Source of the DNA: Mesorhizobium sp. YC-39
Lineage (GTDB): Bacteria > Pseudomonadota > Alphaproteobacteria > Rhizobiales > Rhizobiaceae
NCBI RefSeq assembly: GCF_025753795.1
Contig: NZ_JAOWPS010000003.1
Coordinates: forward strand, 248,001 to 312,000
DNA: 64,000 bases
Reading direction: 5' to 3'
The position numbers and the translations under genes are program-made. The notes below the pieces were generated by a model. That model searched no databases. It had not been told where the DNA came from and saw only the letters and a program-made list of their open reading frames with translations. Shown here piece by piece: positions 25,244 through 33,407 of this stretch; positions within the stretch are counted from its first letter, which is position 1, and each line of letters begins with the position of its first letter.

Positions 25244-26884
25244 ATGATCCACCTGCCGACCGAATTTCCCGATTTCGGACTGACGCCGGAGCAGCGCCGG
25301 CAAGCGGTGCGCACTCATTATTACGAACGGCCGGGGATGGACGGCGAGCGCGGCGAGATCTGGTGCTACACAGACCGGTTTTCGTATCGTCCGGGCGAGA
25401 CGGTGACGCTGTATGTCAGCGCGACCGCCGCCAGCTTCAACATGGTGATTGTTCGGGATGGCGGCGCCGAGACGAAAGTGTTCGAGCAGAAAGCCATCGC
25501 GGCGCGCTGGCAGGACACGCCCGACCAGTGTTCGGTCGAAGGTTGCGGCTGGGAAGCATCCTTCGAATTCCGCATCGGCGACGAGTGGCCGTCCGGCGCC
25601 TATCGGGTGACGCTTGAAGCCGACGGCCGTGACGGCCAGCCGATCCGCTGCCACCATCTTTTCATCGTTGCTCCGCAGCCTGGCCAAAAACCCGGCCGTG
25701 TGTTGCAGGTCGCGGCGACAGGCACATGGCTCGCCTACAACACCTGGGGCGGCTCCAACCATTATGAAGGCATCACCGGCCCGAACCGCGACCAGTATGC
25801 GACGGTGGTGTCGACGCAGCGGCCATGGTGCCGCGGCTTCGCCGTACTGCCCAAGGGCGCGCCGCGCGTGCCGCTGGAGGTTGCGGTGCCGCGCAAGACC
25901 GTGCCGCGCTATCCCCACATGGAATGGGCCTTCGCCACCGGCCACTCGAAGAAATACGCCTCCTCTGGCTGGGCGAGCTATGACAGCCACTTTTTTCGCT
26001 TTGCCGAGCGCTCAGGCTATGCGGTCGATGTCGCCAGCCAGCACGAATTGCATTTTGCGCCTGATATTCTCGATGGCTACGACTGCGTCGTCTTCGTTGG
26101 CCATGACGAATACTGGACTTGGGAAATGCGCGACGCGGTCGACGCCTATGTCGAGCGCGGCGGCCATGCGGCGCGCTTTGCCGGCAATTTCATGTGGCAG
26201 ACCAGGCTCGAGGACGAGGGTCGCCGGCAAGTCTGCTACAAATACCGCGCCCGCGCCGAGGACCCGGCCTATCGCGGCGGCGACGTCACCCGCGCCACCA
26301 ATTCCTGGGAAGCACCGGAGATCGGCCGGCCGGGTTCGGCGACCTTCGGGCTCAATGCGACCAGGGGTGTCTATGCCGGCTGGGGCGGCTGTGCACCGCG
26401 CGGCGTGCGCGGCTTTCCGGTCTACCGGCCGGAGCACTGGGCCTTCGCCGGCACCGGCATCTATTATGGCGACCTGCTCGGCGCCGACAGCCATGTCTAT
26501 GGTTACGAGGTTGACGGGCTGGACTTCGAGATTCGCGGCGGCCTGCCTTATCCGACGGCCACGAGTGGCGCGCCGGACGGGCTGCAGGTGCTGGCGGTCG
26601 GCATGGCGAGCCAGGTCGAGGAAAGTGCCGATATCCCGATCGAGGACCAGTTTCTCGGTGACGAGGATGGCCGCTTCACCGCCGAGACGCTGTTCGGCGA
26701 GGCGAGCGACGCCAATCTCGACAAGGTCAAGCGCGGCAATGGCATGATCGTCAATTTCCCGCGCGGCAAAGGCGGGATCTTCCACGCCGGAAGCTGCGAA
26801 TGGGTCGCCGGCCTGCTAAGGCAGGATGCGATGGTCGAACGCGTGACGAAAAATGTTCTCGACCGCTATCTCGGAAAGACCTGA
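25244..26884 (+). CDS. N,N-dimethylformamidase large-subunit-like protein
   Basis: This 546-residue protein resembles the catalytic (beta/large subunit) domain of N,N-dimethylformamidase, an iron-dependent amidohydrolase. The N terminus (TDRFSYRPGETVTLYVSATA) forms an immunoglobulin-like domain; the core shows TWLAYNTWGGSNHYEG, VFVGHDEYWTWEMRD and FAGNFMWQT, rich in aromatic and His/Glu residues that could bind metal. No small subunit gene is present. It is the first gene of a four-gene operon with an aminotransferase, an acetyltransferase and a deacetylase, so an N-substituted amide or amine substrate is likely. The start is uncertain. Confidence 0.72.
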   Translation: MIHLPTEFPDFGLTPEQRRQAVRTHYYERPGMDGERGEIWCYTDRFSYRPGETVTLYVSATAASFNMVIVRDGGAETKVFEQKAIAARWQDTPDQCSVEGCGWEASFEFRIGDEWPSGAYRVTLEADGRDGQPIRCHHLFIVAPQPGQKPGRVLQVAATGTWLAYNTWGGSNHYEGITGPNRDQYATVVSTQRPWCRGFAVLPKGAPRVPLEVAVPRKTVPRYPHMEWAFATGHSKKYASSGWASYDSHFFRFAERSGYAVDVASQHELHFAPDILDGYDCVVFVGHDEYWTWEMRDAVDAYVERGGHAARFAGNFMWQTRLEDEGRRQVCYKYRARAEDPAYRGGDVTRATNSWEAPEIGRPGSATFGLNATRGVYAGWGGCAPRGVRGFPVYRPEHWAFAGTGIYYGDLLGADSHVYGYEVDGLDFEIRGGLPYPTATSGAPDGLQVLAVGMASQVEESADIPIEDQFLGDEDGRFTAETLFGEASDANLDKVKRGNGMIVNFPRGKGGIFHAGSCEWVAGLLRQDAMVERVTKNVLDRYLGKT

Positions 26885-26885
26885 C

Positions 26886-28265
26886 ATGCTCAAGTCCAAG
26901 TCCCCTGCCCCGGAAGCCGAAGCCCGGTCGCCATCGCATCTGTTCTATTTGTCCAGCCTGCGCCGGCCGCTGGTCGACCGCGCCGAGGGCATCTACATCT
27001 GGACGCAGGACGGCCGCCGCTTCATCGACGGCTCCAGCGGGCCGATGGTCGCCAATATCGGCCATTCCAACCGCAATGTGCTCGACGCCATGAAGCGGCA
27101 GATGGATCGCGCCACCTTCGCCTACCGGCTGCATTTCGAGAATGAGCCGGCCGAGGATCTGGCAAGAGAGCTGGCGAGAAAGCTGCCCGAAGGCATGGAC
27201 CGGATCTTCTTCGTCTCCGGCGGCTCGGAGGCTACGGAATCCTGCATCAAGTTGGCGCGGCAGTGGGCGGTCGCAACCGGCCAACCCAAGCGCTGGAAGG
27301 TGATCACCCGCTTTCCGTCCTATCACGGCGGCACTTTAGGATCGCTCGCCATTACCGGTGACGACGCCCTGGCCGAAACTTTCACGCCGATGATGCGGGT
27401 GATGCCGACCGTGCCGGCGCCCACTGCCTGGCGCGACCGCGACAATCTCTCGATGGAACAGCGCGGCATCCGTTATGCCGACATGCTGGAGGAAAAAATC
27501 CTCTCCGAAGGGCCGGAAAGCGTGCTCGCTTTCATCATGGAGCCGGTCGGCGGTGCCGCGACCGCCGCCCTGGTGGCGCCCGACAGCTACTATCCGCGCA
27601 TCCGCGAGATCTGCGACCGCTACGGCATCCTGCTCATCCATGACGAAGTGATGAGCGGCGCCGGCCGCACCGGCAAATTCCTCGGCGGCGACCACTGGAA
27701 CTGCAAGCCCGACATCGTCGCGCTGTCGAAGGGGCTGGGTTCCGGCTATGCGCCGCTCGGTGCGCTGGCCGCACCGATGCGGCTGGTCGAGCCGCTGCTC
27801 GCCTCCGGCGGCTTCCAGCACGGCCACACCTATGCCGGCAATCCGCTGGCCTGCGCCGCCGGGCTTGCCGTGCTCGGTGAGATGGACCGCCTCAATCTGA
27901 TCGCCAATGCGGCCGCCATGGGCGAGTTGCTGATCAGCGAGTTGAAGGGCCTGGCCAAGCGCTTCCCCTTCATCGCCGATGTGCGCGGCAAGGGCCTGCT
28001 TTTGGGCGCCGAAATGGTCGCCGATCCCGACACGCTTCGGCCGATCGCGCCGGCGAAGAAGGCGACCCAGCGGCTGCTCGACCTCGCCTATGAGCGCGGC
28101 CTGATCATCTATGGCAGGCGGGTCAAGGGCGGCGTCGACGGCGACAATTTCATGGTGGCGCCGCCGATGATCGTCAGCGCCGAGCAGATCGGTGAGATCG
28201 TTGCCATCATTGGCGACTCGCTGCAGGTGCTGGCAAGCGAGCTTGATTTGCCGGTCGACGGTTGA
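26886..28265 (+). CDS. Class III (omega) aminotransferase
   Basis: This 459-residue PLP enzyme transfers amino groups from an amine or omega-amino acid to a keto acid. The fold is shown by VSGGSEATESCIKLARQ, IMEPVGGAATAALVAP and the PLP-lysine segment ALSKGLGSGYAPLGA, with LIHDEVMSGAGRTGK just upstream. The ATG is one base beyond the stop of the preceding gene, so the two are translationally coupled. Polyamine, beta-alanine or aromatic amine donors are all possible. With the acetyltransferase and deacetylase downstream it suggests amine catabolism or recycling. Confidence 0.9.
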   Translation: MLKSKSPAPEAEARSPSHLFYLSSLRRPLVDRAEGIYIWTQDGRRFIDGSSGPMVANIGHSNRNVLDAMKRQMDRATFAYRLHFENEPAEDLARELARKLPEGMDRIFFVSGGSEATESCIKLARQWAVATGQPKRWKVITRFPSYHGGTLGSLAITGDDALAETFTPMMRVMPTVPAPTAWRDRDNLSMEQRGIRYADMLEEKILSEGPESVLAFIMEPVGGAATAALVAPDSYYPRIREICDRYGILLIHDEVMSGAGRTGKFLGGDHWNCKPDIVALSKGLGSGYAPLGALAAPMRLVEPLLASGGFQHGHTYAGNPLACAAGLAVLGEMDRLNLIANAAAMGELLISELKGLAKRFPFIADVRGKGLLLGAEMVADPDTLRPIAPAKKATQRLLDLAYERGLIIYGRRVKGGVDGDNFMVAPPMIVSAEQIGEIVAIIGDSLQVLASELDLPVDG

Positions 28266-28274
28266 GTGCGGACC

Positions 28275-28796
28275 ATGGCGTCGAAGCCAGCGTCAAAGGA
28301 CGTCACTATCCGGCCCGGCCGGATCGACGACGTCGATACGATCCATGCAGCCATCCTGCGGCTCGGCCACCATATCGGCGCGCCTGAGGAAATTACCTCG
28401 ACGGCCGAGGATTTGCGCACCTACGGCTTTGGCGAAAAACCCGCCTTCTCCACCCTCATTGCGGAAGTGGGCGGCGAATTCGCCGGCCTCTGCCTATATT
28501 TCCCGATCTTCTCGACCTGGATGGGGCGGCCCGGCGTCTATGTGCAGGATCTCTATGTCGACGACCGTTTTCGCGGCCGCAGGATAGGCGAACGCTTGCT
28601 GCGCCAGGTCGCGCGCGAATGCCGGAAGGACAGCGGCGTTTACCTCAGGCTGTCCGTCGATACGGACAATGAAACCGCCAAGGCTTTTTATGAAAGGCTG
28701 GGCATCGCCTGGTCGAGCTACGAGCAGGTGCAGAAGATCGTCGGCGAGGCCTTCTTCGCTTTCGCCGATGCGCGGGAGGATGGGGAGAGCAAATGA
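28275..28796 (+). CDS. GNAT family N-acetyltransferase
   Basis: The 173-residue protein has the GNAT fold: VQDLYVDDRFRGRRIGERLL is the beta4-alpha3 acetyl-CoA pyrophosphate-binding motif (R/Q-x-x-G-x-G/A variant), and ETAKAFYERLGI is the C-terminal motif. It probably acetylates a polyamine or other small amine. It overlaps the next gene by four bases (ATGA), showing coupling with a deacetylase of matching substrate class. A GTG three codons upstream could be the start. Confidence 0.85.
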   Translation: MASKPASKDVTIRPGRIDDVDTIHAAILRLGHHIGAPEEITSTAEDLRTYGFGEKPAFSTLIAEVGGEFAGLCLYFPIFSTWMGRPGVYVQDLYVDDRFRGRRIGERLLRQVARECRKDSGVYLRLSVDTDNETAKAFYERLGIAWSSYEQVQKIVGEAFFAFADAREDGESK

Positions 28797-29815
28797 AAGC
28801 CTTTTACGCCGAGGAACAGAAGCGCCACGATCCAAAGGCCTTCCTCTCCAGCGGTGCGCAGCAACCCAATCCGGAAAAGCCGGAACGGGTCGAGCGATTG
28901 CTGGTTGGAGCCAGGGCCGCCGGCTGCACGATCGAGCGACCGAGGGATCATGGGCTTGGCCCGATCGCTTCGGTGCATACGCCCGAATATCTCGACTTCC
29001 TCGAGCACATCTTTGCGCGCTGGCAGCGCATCGAGGGCGCCTCGGCTGAAGTCATCCCCAATATCCATCCGATAGCGCGCGGTGGCTCCTATCCGGCCTC
29101 GGCCGTCGGCCAGGCCGGCTACCACATGGCCGATACCGCTTGCCCGATCTCCGGCGAGACATGGCAAAGCGCGCTATGGAGCGCCTGGAGCGCGGTCGAG
29201 GCCGCCGAGGCAGTGATGTCGGGCGCGCCTTCAGCCTATGCGCTCTGTCGTCCGCCCGGCCATCACGCTTTTGCCGATGTCGCGGGCGGCTTCTGCTTCA
29301 TCAACAATTCGGCGGTGGCGGCGCAGGTCTTGCGCCGACAAGCAGCCCGTGTGGCGATCCTCGATGTCGACCTGCATCACGGCAATGGCACGCAAGGCGT
29401 TTTCTATGCGCGATCGGACGTGCTCACGGTCTCGCTGCATGCCGACCCGGTGCGCTTTTATCCGTTCTTCTGGGGTTATGCCGACGAGCGCGGCGAAGGC
29501 GCCGGCCTCGGCTACAATTTCAACCTGCCGTTACAGCGCAAGTCTGGCGATGCCGCGTTCCTCGACGCGCTGGACGTGGCTTTGCAGCGCATCCGCGCCT
29601 TTGCGCCGGAAGCGCTGGTCGTGGCGCTCGGGCTCGACGCCTTCGAAGGCGATCCGTTCGGTGGCTTATCCGTGACCACGCCAGGCTTCTCACGCATCGG
29701 CGAGGCTATTGCACGGCTCGGCCTGCCGACGGTCATCGTCCAGGAAGGCGGCTATCTCTGCGACGCGCTCGCCGACAATCTTACCGCCCTCCTCACCGGA
29801 TTCGGCGGCAAGTAG
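28793..29815 (+). CDS. Acetylpolyamine amidohydrolase-like deacetylase
   Basis: The 340-residue zinc enzyme belongs to the histone deacetylase superfamily and removes acetyl groups from acetylated amines. Its length matches Mycoplana acetylpolyamine amidohydrolase (341). RPPGHH (153-158) holds the catalytic His pair, DVDLHHGNGT (191-200) provides Asp193 and His195 as zinc ligands, and GLDAFEGDPFG the third ligand. EGGYLCDALADN near the C terminus carries the catalytic Tyr. It is the last gene of the operon and overlaps the GNAT gene. Confidence 0.88.
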   Translation: MKAFYAEEQKRHDPKAFLSSGAQQPNPEKPERVERLLVGARAAGCTIERPRDHGLGPIASVHTPEYLDFLEHIFARWQRIEGASAEVIPNIHPIARGGSYPASAVGQAGYHMADTACPISGETWQSALWSAWSAVEAAEAVMSGAPSAYALCRPPGHHAFADVAGGFCFINNSAVAAQVLRRQAARVAILDVDLHHGNGTQGVFYARSDVLTVSLHADPVRFYPFFWGYADERGEGAGLGYNFNLPLQRKSGDAAFLDALDVALQRIRAFAPEALVVALGLDAFEGDPFGGLSVTTPGFSRIGEAIARLGLPTVIVQEGGYLCDALADNLTALLTGFGGK

Positions 29816-29827
29816 TCTTCGTGGCGC

Positions 29828-31093
29828 TCAGGATCGTTGTTGCCTGAGCATGGCAATCACCCGGTGCACGCTCTCCAGCGTCTCGTCGATTTCGGCTGCG
29901 GTGTTGTAGTGCGCAATGCCGATACGCACGACGCCCTGTTCGGCTGGAATGCCGAGCTGGTGGACGATCTCCCAGGCATAGTTGTGGCCGGACCAGAGGA
30001 AGATGTTTTCCGCATTCATCTGCCGCACGATCGTCTCCGGCACGATGCCGTCGACGGTGAACGAGACTGTCGGCACGCGTTCGCTGAGGCGCGCCGGATC
30101 GGTGATGCCATGGATGGTCAGGCTTGAAATGTCGGACAGACCGTCGATCAGCCTTTGCGCCAGCGGATTCTCGTAGGCGATGGACAGCTCGAATGCCCTG
30201 GCAATCTTGCGCCGCCGCGACCCGCCCTCGCCCGCCGCAGCGCCCAGTTCCGCAAAATAATCGACAGCGGCCGACAGGCCGGCCATCAGCTCGATCTGCG
30301 GCGTGCCGAGTTCGAACCGTTCCGGCAGGCCGTTGGACGAGCAGCGGCATTTGTACGGTTGCAGCGCATCGATCACCGCGTGGCGGCCCCACAAAATGCC
30401 CATATGCGGGCCGAAGAATTTATAGGCCGAACAGATCAGGAAATCGCAACCGAGATCCCTGACGTCGATCAGCCCGTGAGGCGCGAACTGCACGGCATCG
30501 ACATAAACCAGCGCGCCGGCGCTCTTGGCGATGCCAGTCAGCGCCTTCACGCGGTTGATCGAGCCGGTGAGGTTGGAGGCGTAATTCAGCGCGACAAGCC
30601 GTGTCTTCTCCGAAAGCAGCGCCTGCAAGGCGGCCTCCTCGACCTGCCAGCTCTGCTCGTCGAAAGACAGCCAGCGCACAACGAGGCCAAGATCTTCGGC
30701 CAGTTGCAGCCAGGGCGAGACATTGCCCTCATGGTCCATGCGGGTGAGGATGATCTCGTCACCCGGCCTGAACCCACGCCCGAGCGTGCGCGACATGTGA
30801 TAGGTCAGCGTCGTCATGTTGGCGCCGATGATGATTTCCTCAGGGCTCGCGGCGCCGAGGAAATCGGCCATCGCCGCATGGGCGGCGCCGACGACTTCTT
30901 GCGCCGCGACAGTGGTTTCGAAAAAGCCGCCGAGATTGGCGTTGGTGGTCAAAAGGCAACGCGACACCGCATCGGCGACGGTCTGCGGCACCTGTGTGCC
31001 GGCGGGATTGTCGAGATAGATGCGGCGGCGGCCTTTGTCGGTCAGGGAGAGCGCCGGAAATTGTTCCCGCACGGCCTCGATCGAAAAATTCAT
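29828..31093 (-). CDS. Class V aminotransferase, cysteine desulfurase-like
   Basis: The 421-residue PLP enzyme has the class V fold: IYLDNPAGTQVPQTV at the start, TTLTYHMSRTLGR, MDHEGNVSPWLQ, and the PLP lysine in CSAYKFFGPHMG. The layout matches the cysteine desulfurase-like (TIGR01976-type) group, whose members often lack the catalytic Cys loop of SufS/IscS, so the real reaction may differ. It converges on the deacetylase operon, and lies upstream of nothing obvious for Fe-S assembly. A GGGG-rich site supports the ATG at 31093. Confidence 0.82.
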   Translation of the reverse strand: MNFSIEAVREQFPALSLTDKGRRRIYLDNPAGTQVPQTVADAVSRCLLTTNANLGGFFETTVAAQEVVGAAHAAMADFLGAASPEEIIIGANMTTLTYHMSRTLGRGFRPGDEIILTRMDHEGNVSPWLQLAEDLGLVVRWLSFDEQSWQVEEAALQALLSEKTRLVALNYASNLTGSINRVKALTGIAKSAGALVYVDAVQFAPHGLIDVRDLGCDFLICSAYKFFGPHMGILWGRHAVIDALQPYKCRCSSNGLPERFELGTPQIELMAGLSAAVDYFAELGAAAGEGGSRRRKIARAFELSIAYENPLAQRLIDGLSDISSLTIHGITDPARLSERVPTVSFTVDGIVPETIVRQMNAENIFLWSGHNYAWEIVHQLGIPAEQGVVRIGIAHYNTAAEIDETLESVHRVIAMLRQQRS

Positions 31094-31142
31094 TTCTGCC
31101 CCCTTCCCCTTGTCATTGCTGGATATTTTCATTCCCGACGCG

Positions 31143-32210
31143 TTACGGGCACGGGTTGCCGACGCGCTGGTGGATGGCATCGACCGCCTTCTGCATCTCC
31201 TCGGTCCAGGTCACGTCGACCGAAGACAGCGCCATTTCGAGCTGCCAGATCGCTGTGGCGCCAACGATGTTCGAGGTAACGAAGGGCCGGCTTGCGACAT
31301 AGGCATTGGCAAACAACGCCGGCTCCATGCCAAAGGAGCGCGCCAGCTCGTTGTATTCGAGCAGCACGGCCGCGGCATTCGGGGTCTCATAGCGCTGGCC
31401 ACGGTTGAAAAGCTGCGAGCGCGAGCCCTGCGGCCGCGCCCCATGGTCGTATTTGCCGGTCAGATAACCTTGCGCCAGCGGTGAGTATGGAAGAAGCGAA
31501 ACCTGTTCGCGCTCGCAGACTTCGGCCAGGTTCACCTCGAAGCCGCGGTTGACGAGATTATAGGCGTTTTGCAGCGAGACGACGCGCGGCCCGACGCCTT
31601 TGTCGGCCTCGGCGATGAAGCGCATGACGCCCCAGGAACTCTCGTTCGACAGGCCGAAATGGCGGATTTTTCCCGTCTTCACCAGCTCGTCGAAGACGGC
31701 GAGCGTCTCGGCGATCGGCGTCTCGCCGGCCGGCGCGCCAACAGCGTCGGCCCGCCGCGGCACGGCGCCGATGCGGTTCGGGTTGGCGCCCCAGGGTATA
31801 TCGCGTTCCGGCCAATGGATCTGGTAGAGATCGATATAGTCGGTGCCGAGCTTGGCCAGCGACTTTTCGATGGCGTCGAATATGTCGGCGCGCACCAGCT
31901 TCGACGGGCGGTTGCCGCGAAACCATGCGTTGGCGGTGCGGCCGACCACCTTCGAGGCCAGGATCACCCGATCGCGGTTACCTCTGGCCTTCATCCAGCT
32001 GCCGATGATCTTCTCGGTCCGGCCTTGCGTCTCGGCCTTGGGTGGGATCGGATAGAGCTCGGCAGTATCGATGAAATTGACGCCGCGCGAAAAGGCCAGA
32101 TCCATCTGGGCGTGGCCGTCAGCCTCGGTATTCTGCTGGCCCCAGGTCATCGATCCCAGGCAAATCTGCGATACAAGAAGATCGGTCCGACCGAGGCGGC
32201 GTTTGTCCAT
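31143..32210 (-). CDS. Aldo/keto reductase, Tas type
   Basis: The 355-residue NADPH-dependent reductase has the AKR catalytic residues: Asp and Tyr in NFIDTAELYP, Lys in VILASKVVG and His in YQIHWPERD. The length and the ending (MQKAVDAIHQRVGNPCP) match E. coli Tas, which can relieve tyrosine limitation; the natural carbonyl substrate is not known. GGAGAAAATTCC precedes the ATG at 32210. It lies 49 bases after the class V aminotransferase start and reads the same way, so the two may form an operon with this gene first. Confidence 0.9.
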   Translation of the reverse strand: MDKRRLGRTDLLVSQICLGSMTWGQQNTEADGHAQMDLAFSRGVNFIDTAELYPIPPKAETQGRTEKIIGSWMKARGNRDRVILASKVVGRTANAWFRGNRPSKLVRADIFDAIEKSLAKLGTDYIDLYQIHWPERDIPWGANPNRIGAVPRRADAVGAPAGETPIAETLAVFDELVKTGKIRHFGLSNESSWGVMRFIAEADKGVGPRVVSLQNAYNLVNRGFEVNLAEVCEREQVSLLPYSPLAQGYLTGKYDHGARPQGSRSQLFNRGQRYETPNAAAVLLEYNELARSFGMEPALFANAYVASRPFVTSNIVGATAIWQLEMALSSVDVTWTEEMQKAVDAIHQRVGNPCP

Positions 32211-32561
32211 GGAATTTTCTCCGGCGGGAAAGCATTGCGCGGCTGCGCGGGGATGAAGCTGCAGCATACAGTAAGGCACCGCTCGTCTCCAAGCCCGGCT
32301 GCCGTTTGGTCTCGTTGCGCTGATACAAAAAGCCGGACTGCATCTTCATGCAGTCCGGAAGTGCGCCAGGAATGGCGAGGAAAAGCCGGCCCAAGCCGGC
32401 ATTATACGTACGTTCGACCGCGCCAGAAGTTTCACCCGACACGTCGAATATGGTCAAAAAAGTATCGATGCGGCATGGCTGCCATGCAAATGTTGCACTG
32501 CACAATTGTCATGATTTGCCTATATTGAGGGCCGTGGAGGATCAACACGGGGGCCTGATTC
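32211..32561. other. 351-base intergenic region holding a predicted small RNA
   Basis: The region between the aldo/keto reductase and the 54-residue gene carries a -10 element and two hairpins on the minus strand (see the small RNA entry). Further right it contains ATGTTGCACTGCACAATTG near 32490, probably part of the promoter of the plus-strand small gene. The reductase promoter should lie near 32230-32320. Confidence 0.5.
32327..32394 (-). ncRNA. Predicted 68-nt small RNA
   Basis: On the minus strand a perfect TATAAT (32406-32401) is followed about 7 bases later by the predicted start. The transcript would contain a small hairpin CGCCA-TTCC-TGGCG (32377-32364), then an 11-bp GC-rich stem CCGGACTGCAT-GAAG-ATGCAGTCCGG (32358-32333) and CTTTTTG, a classic intrinsic terminator. 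No -35 box of quality is seen. No ORF runs through it. The terminator is 120 bases before the reductase start, so it is not a terminator of a protein gene. Small RNAs of this size and layout (one hairpin plus terminator) occur in rhizobia; the family is not confirmed. Confidence 0.5.
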
Positions 32562-32726
32562 ATGGGGTTCTTCACTGAAATGTTTGCCCGTCCGCGTCCG
32601 CAGGAGCATCTGCGCTATCGCGCGGCACTTGCCCTGCTTCACTCGATGAGCAATGCCGACCGCGCCGACATCGGCGTCAAGCCGGCCGATTTCCCGCGCA
32701 TTGCCCGCGAGATGTCTCTGCGCTGA
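32562..32726 (+). CDS. 54-residue DUF1127-like protein
   Basis: This short gene encodes 54 residues: an N-terminal FFTEMFARPRP, a basic helix and then SNADRADIGVKPADFPRIAR, which resembles the DUF1127 core (LSDRxLxDIGI). Small DUF1127 proteins are widespread in alphaproteobacteria and can affect RNA turnover and metabolism, but the function here is inferred. GTGGAGG about 20 bases upstream and the match to the family support it, and TGA at 32724-32726 ends it. A terminator follows. Confidence 0.65.
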   Translation: MGFFTEMFARPRPQEHLRYRAALALLHSMSNADRADIGVKPADFPRIAREMSLR

Positions 32727-32740
32727 ATATTTAGTGGTGT

Positions 32741-32769
32741 GAGGTTTCCTGGCGGGACCGGGAAACCTC
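32741..32769. terminator. Bidirectional terminator between convergent genes
   Basis: GAGGTTTCC (32741-32749) pairs with GGAAACCTC (32761-32769). It lies between the ends of the 54-residue gene and the DUF1993 gene and could serve both. Confidence 0.55.
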
Positions 32770-32775
32770 GAAGTC

Positions 32776-33282
32776 TCAGCGTGATCCCAGGAAGATCGCC
32801 TTGCTCAGCGGCACGCCATTGTGTCGCAGAATGTCGTAGGCGGTGGTCACGTGGAAGTAGAAGTTGGGCATGGCCAGATGCAGCAGATATTGCATGCCGG
32901 CCATCGAGATTTCGCGCTGGCCAAGCTTCAGCTCGATCATCCGGTCATCCGAGCCTTCGAAATCGGCAGCAGAGAACGTCGCCAAAAGGTCCAGGGTCTT
33001 GGCGATGCGTGCCTGCAGGTCGGCAAAGCTCGCCTCATTGTCCTCGTATTTGGGTACTTCGCGGCCGGCAAGCCGTGACGGCGCGCCCTTGGCGTGGTCG
33101 GTGGCGATCTGTACCTGCCTGGCTAATGCGAACATGTCGGGCGCCAGTCGCGCCGTCAGAAACACCTGCGGGTCGATCTTGCGGTCGGTCGCATTCTGTT
33201 CAGCGGTCGAGAGCACATTAGAAAGCGCTTTCAGCCTGGCCGTAAACACCGGCACGGATGCCTCGTACATAGATATGGTCAC
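32776..33282 (-). CDS. DUF1993 family protein
   Basis: The 168-residue cytoplasmic protein is of the DUF1993 family: YEASVPVFTARLKALSNVL at the start, LTARLAPDMFALARQVQIAT, and the ending MPNFYFHVTTAYDILRHNGV typical of the family. The predicted four-helix fold resembles DinB-like proteins. The function is unknown. No membrane segment or signal peptide is seen. The gene stands alone between a terminator and the next plus-strand gene. Confidence 0.82.
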   Translation of the reverse strand: MTISMYEASVPVFTARLKALSNVLSTAEQNATDRKIDPQVFLTARLAPDMFALARQVQIATDHAKGAPSRLAGREVPKYEDNEASFADLQARIAKTLDLLATFSAADFEGSDDRMIELKLGQREISMAGMQYLLHLAMPNFYFHVTTAYDILRHNGVPLSKAIFLGSR

Positions 33283-33407
33283 GTGAGTTTCTCCTGTCCG
33301 GCCGGAACGCCGACGACGGGACGTAGCGCCTTCCCCGCCGATTCTTCAAGCGTCACCACGCCGCCGCAATCGGTATGATAGAATTTCCCATCAGGTGGAG
33401 ATTCCCG

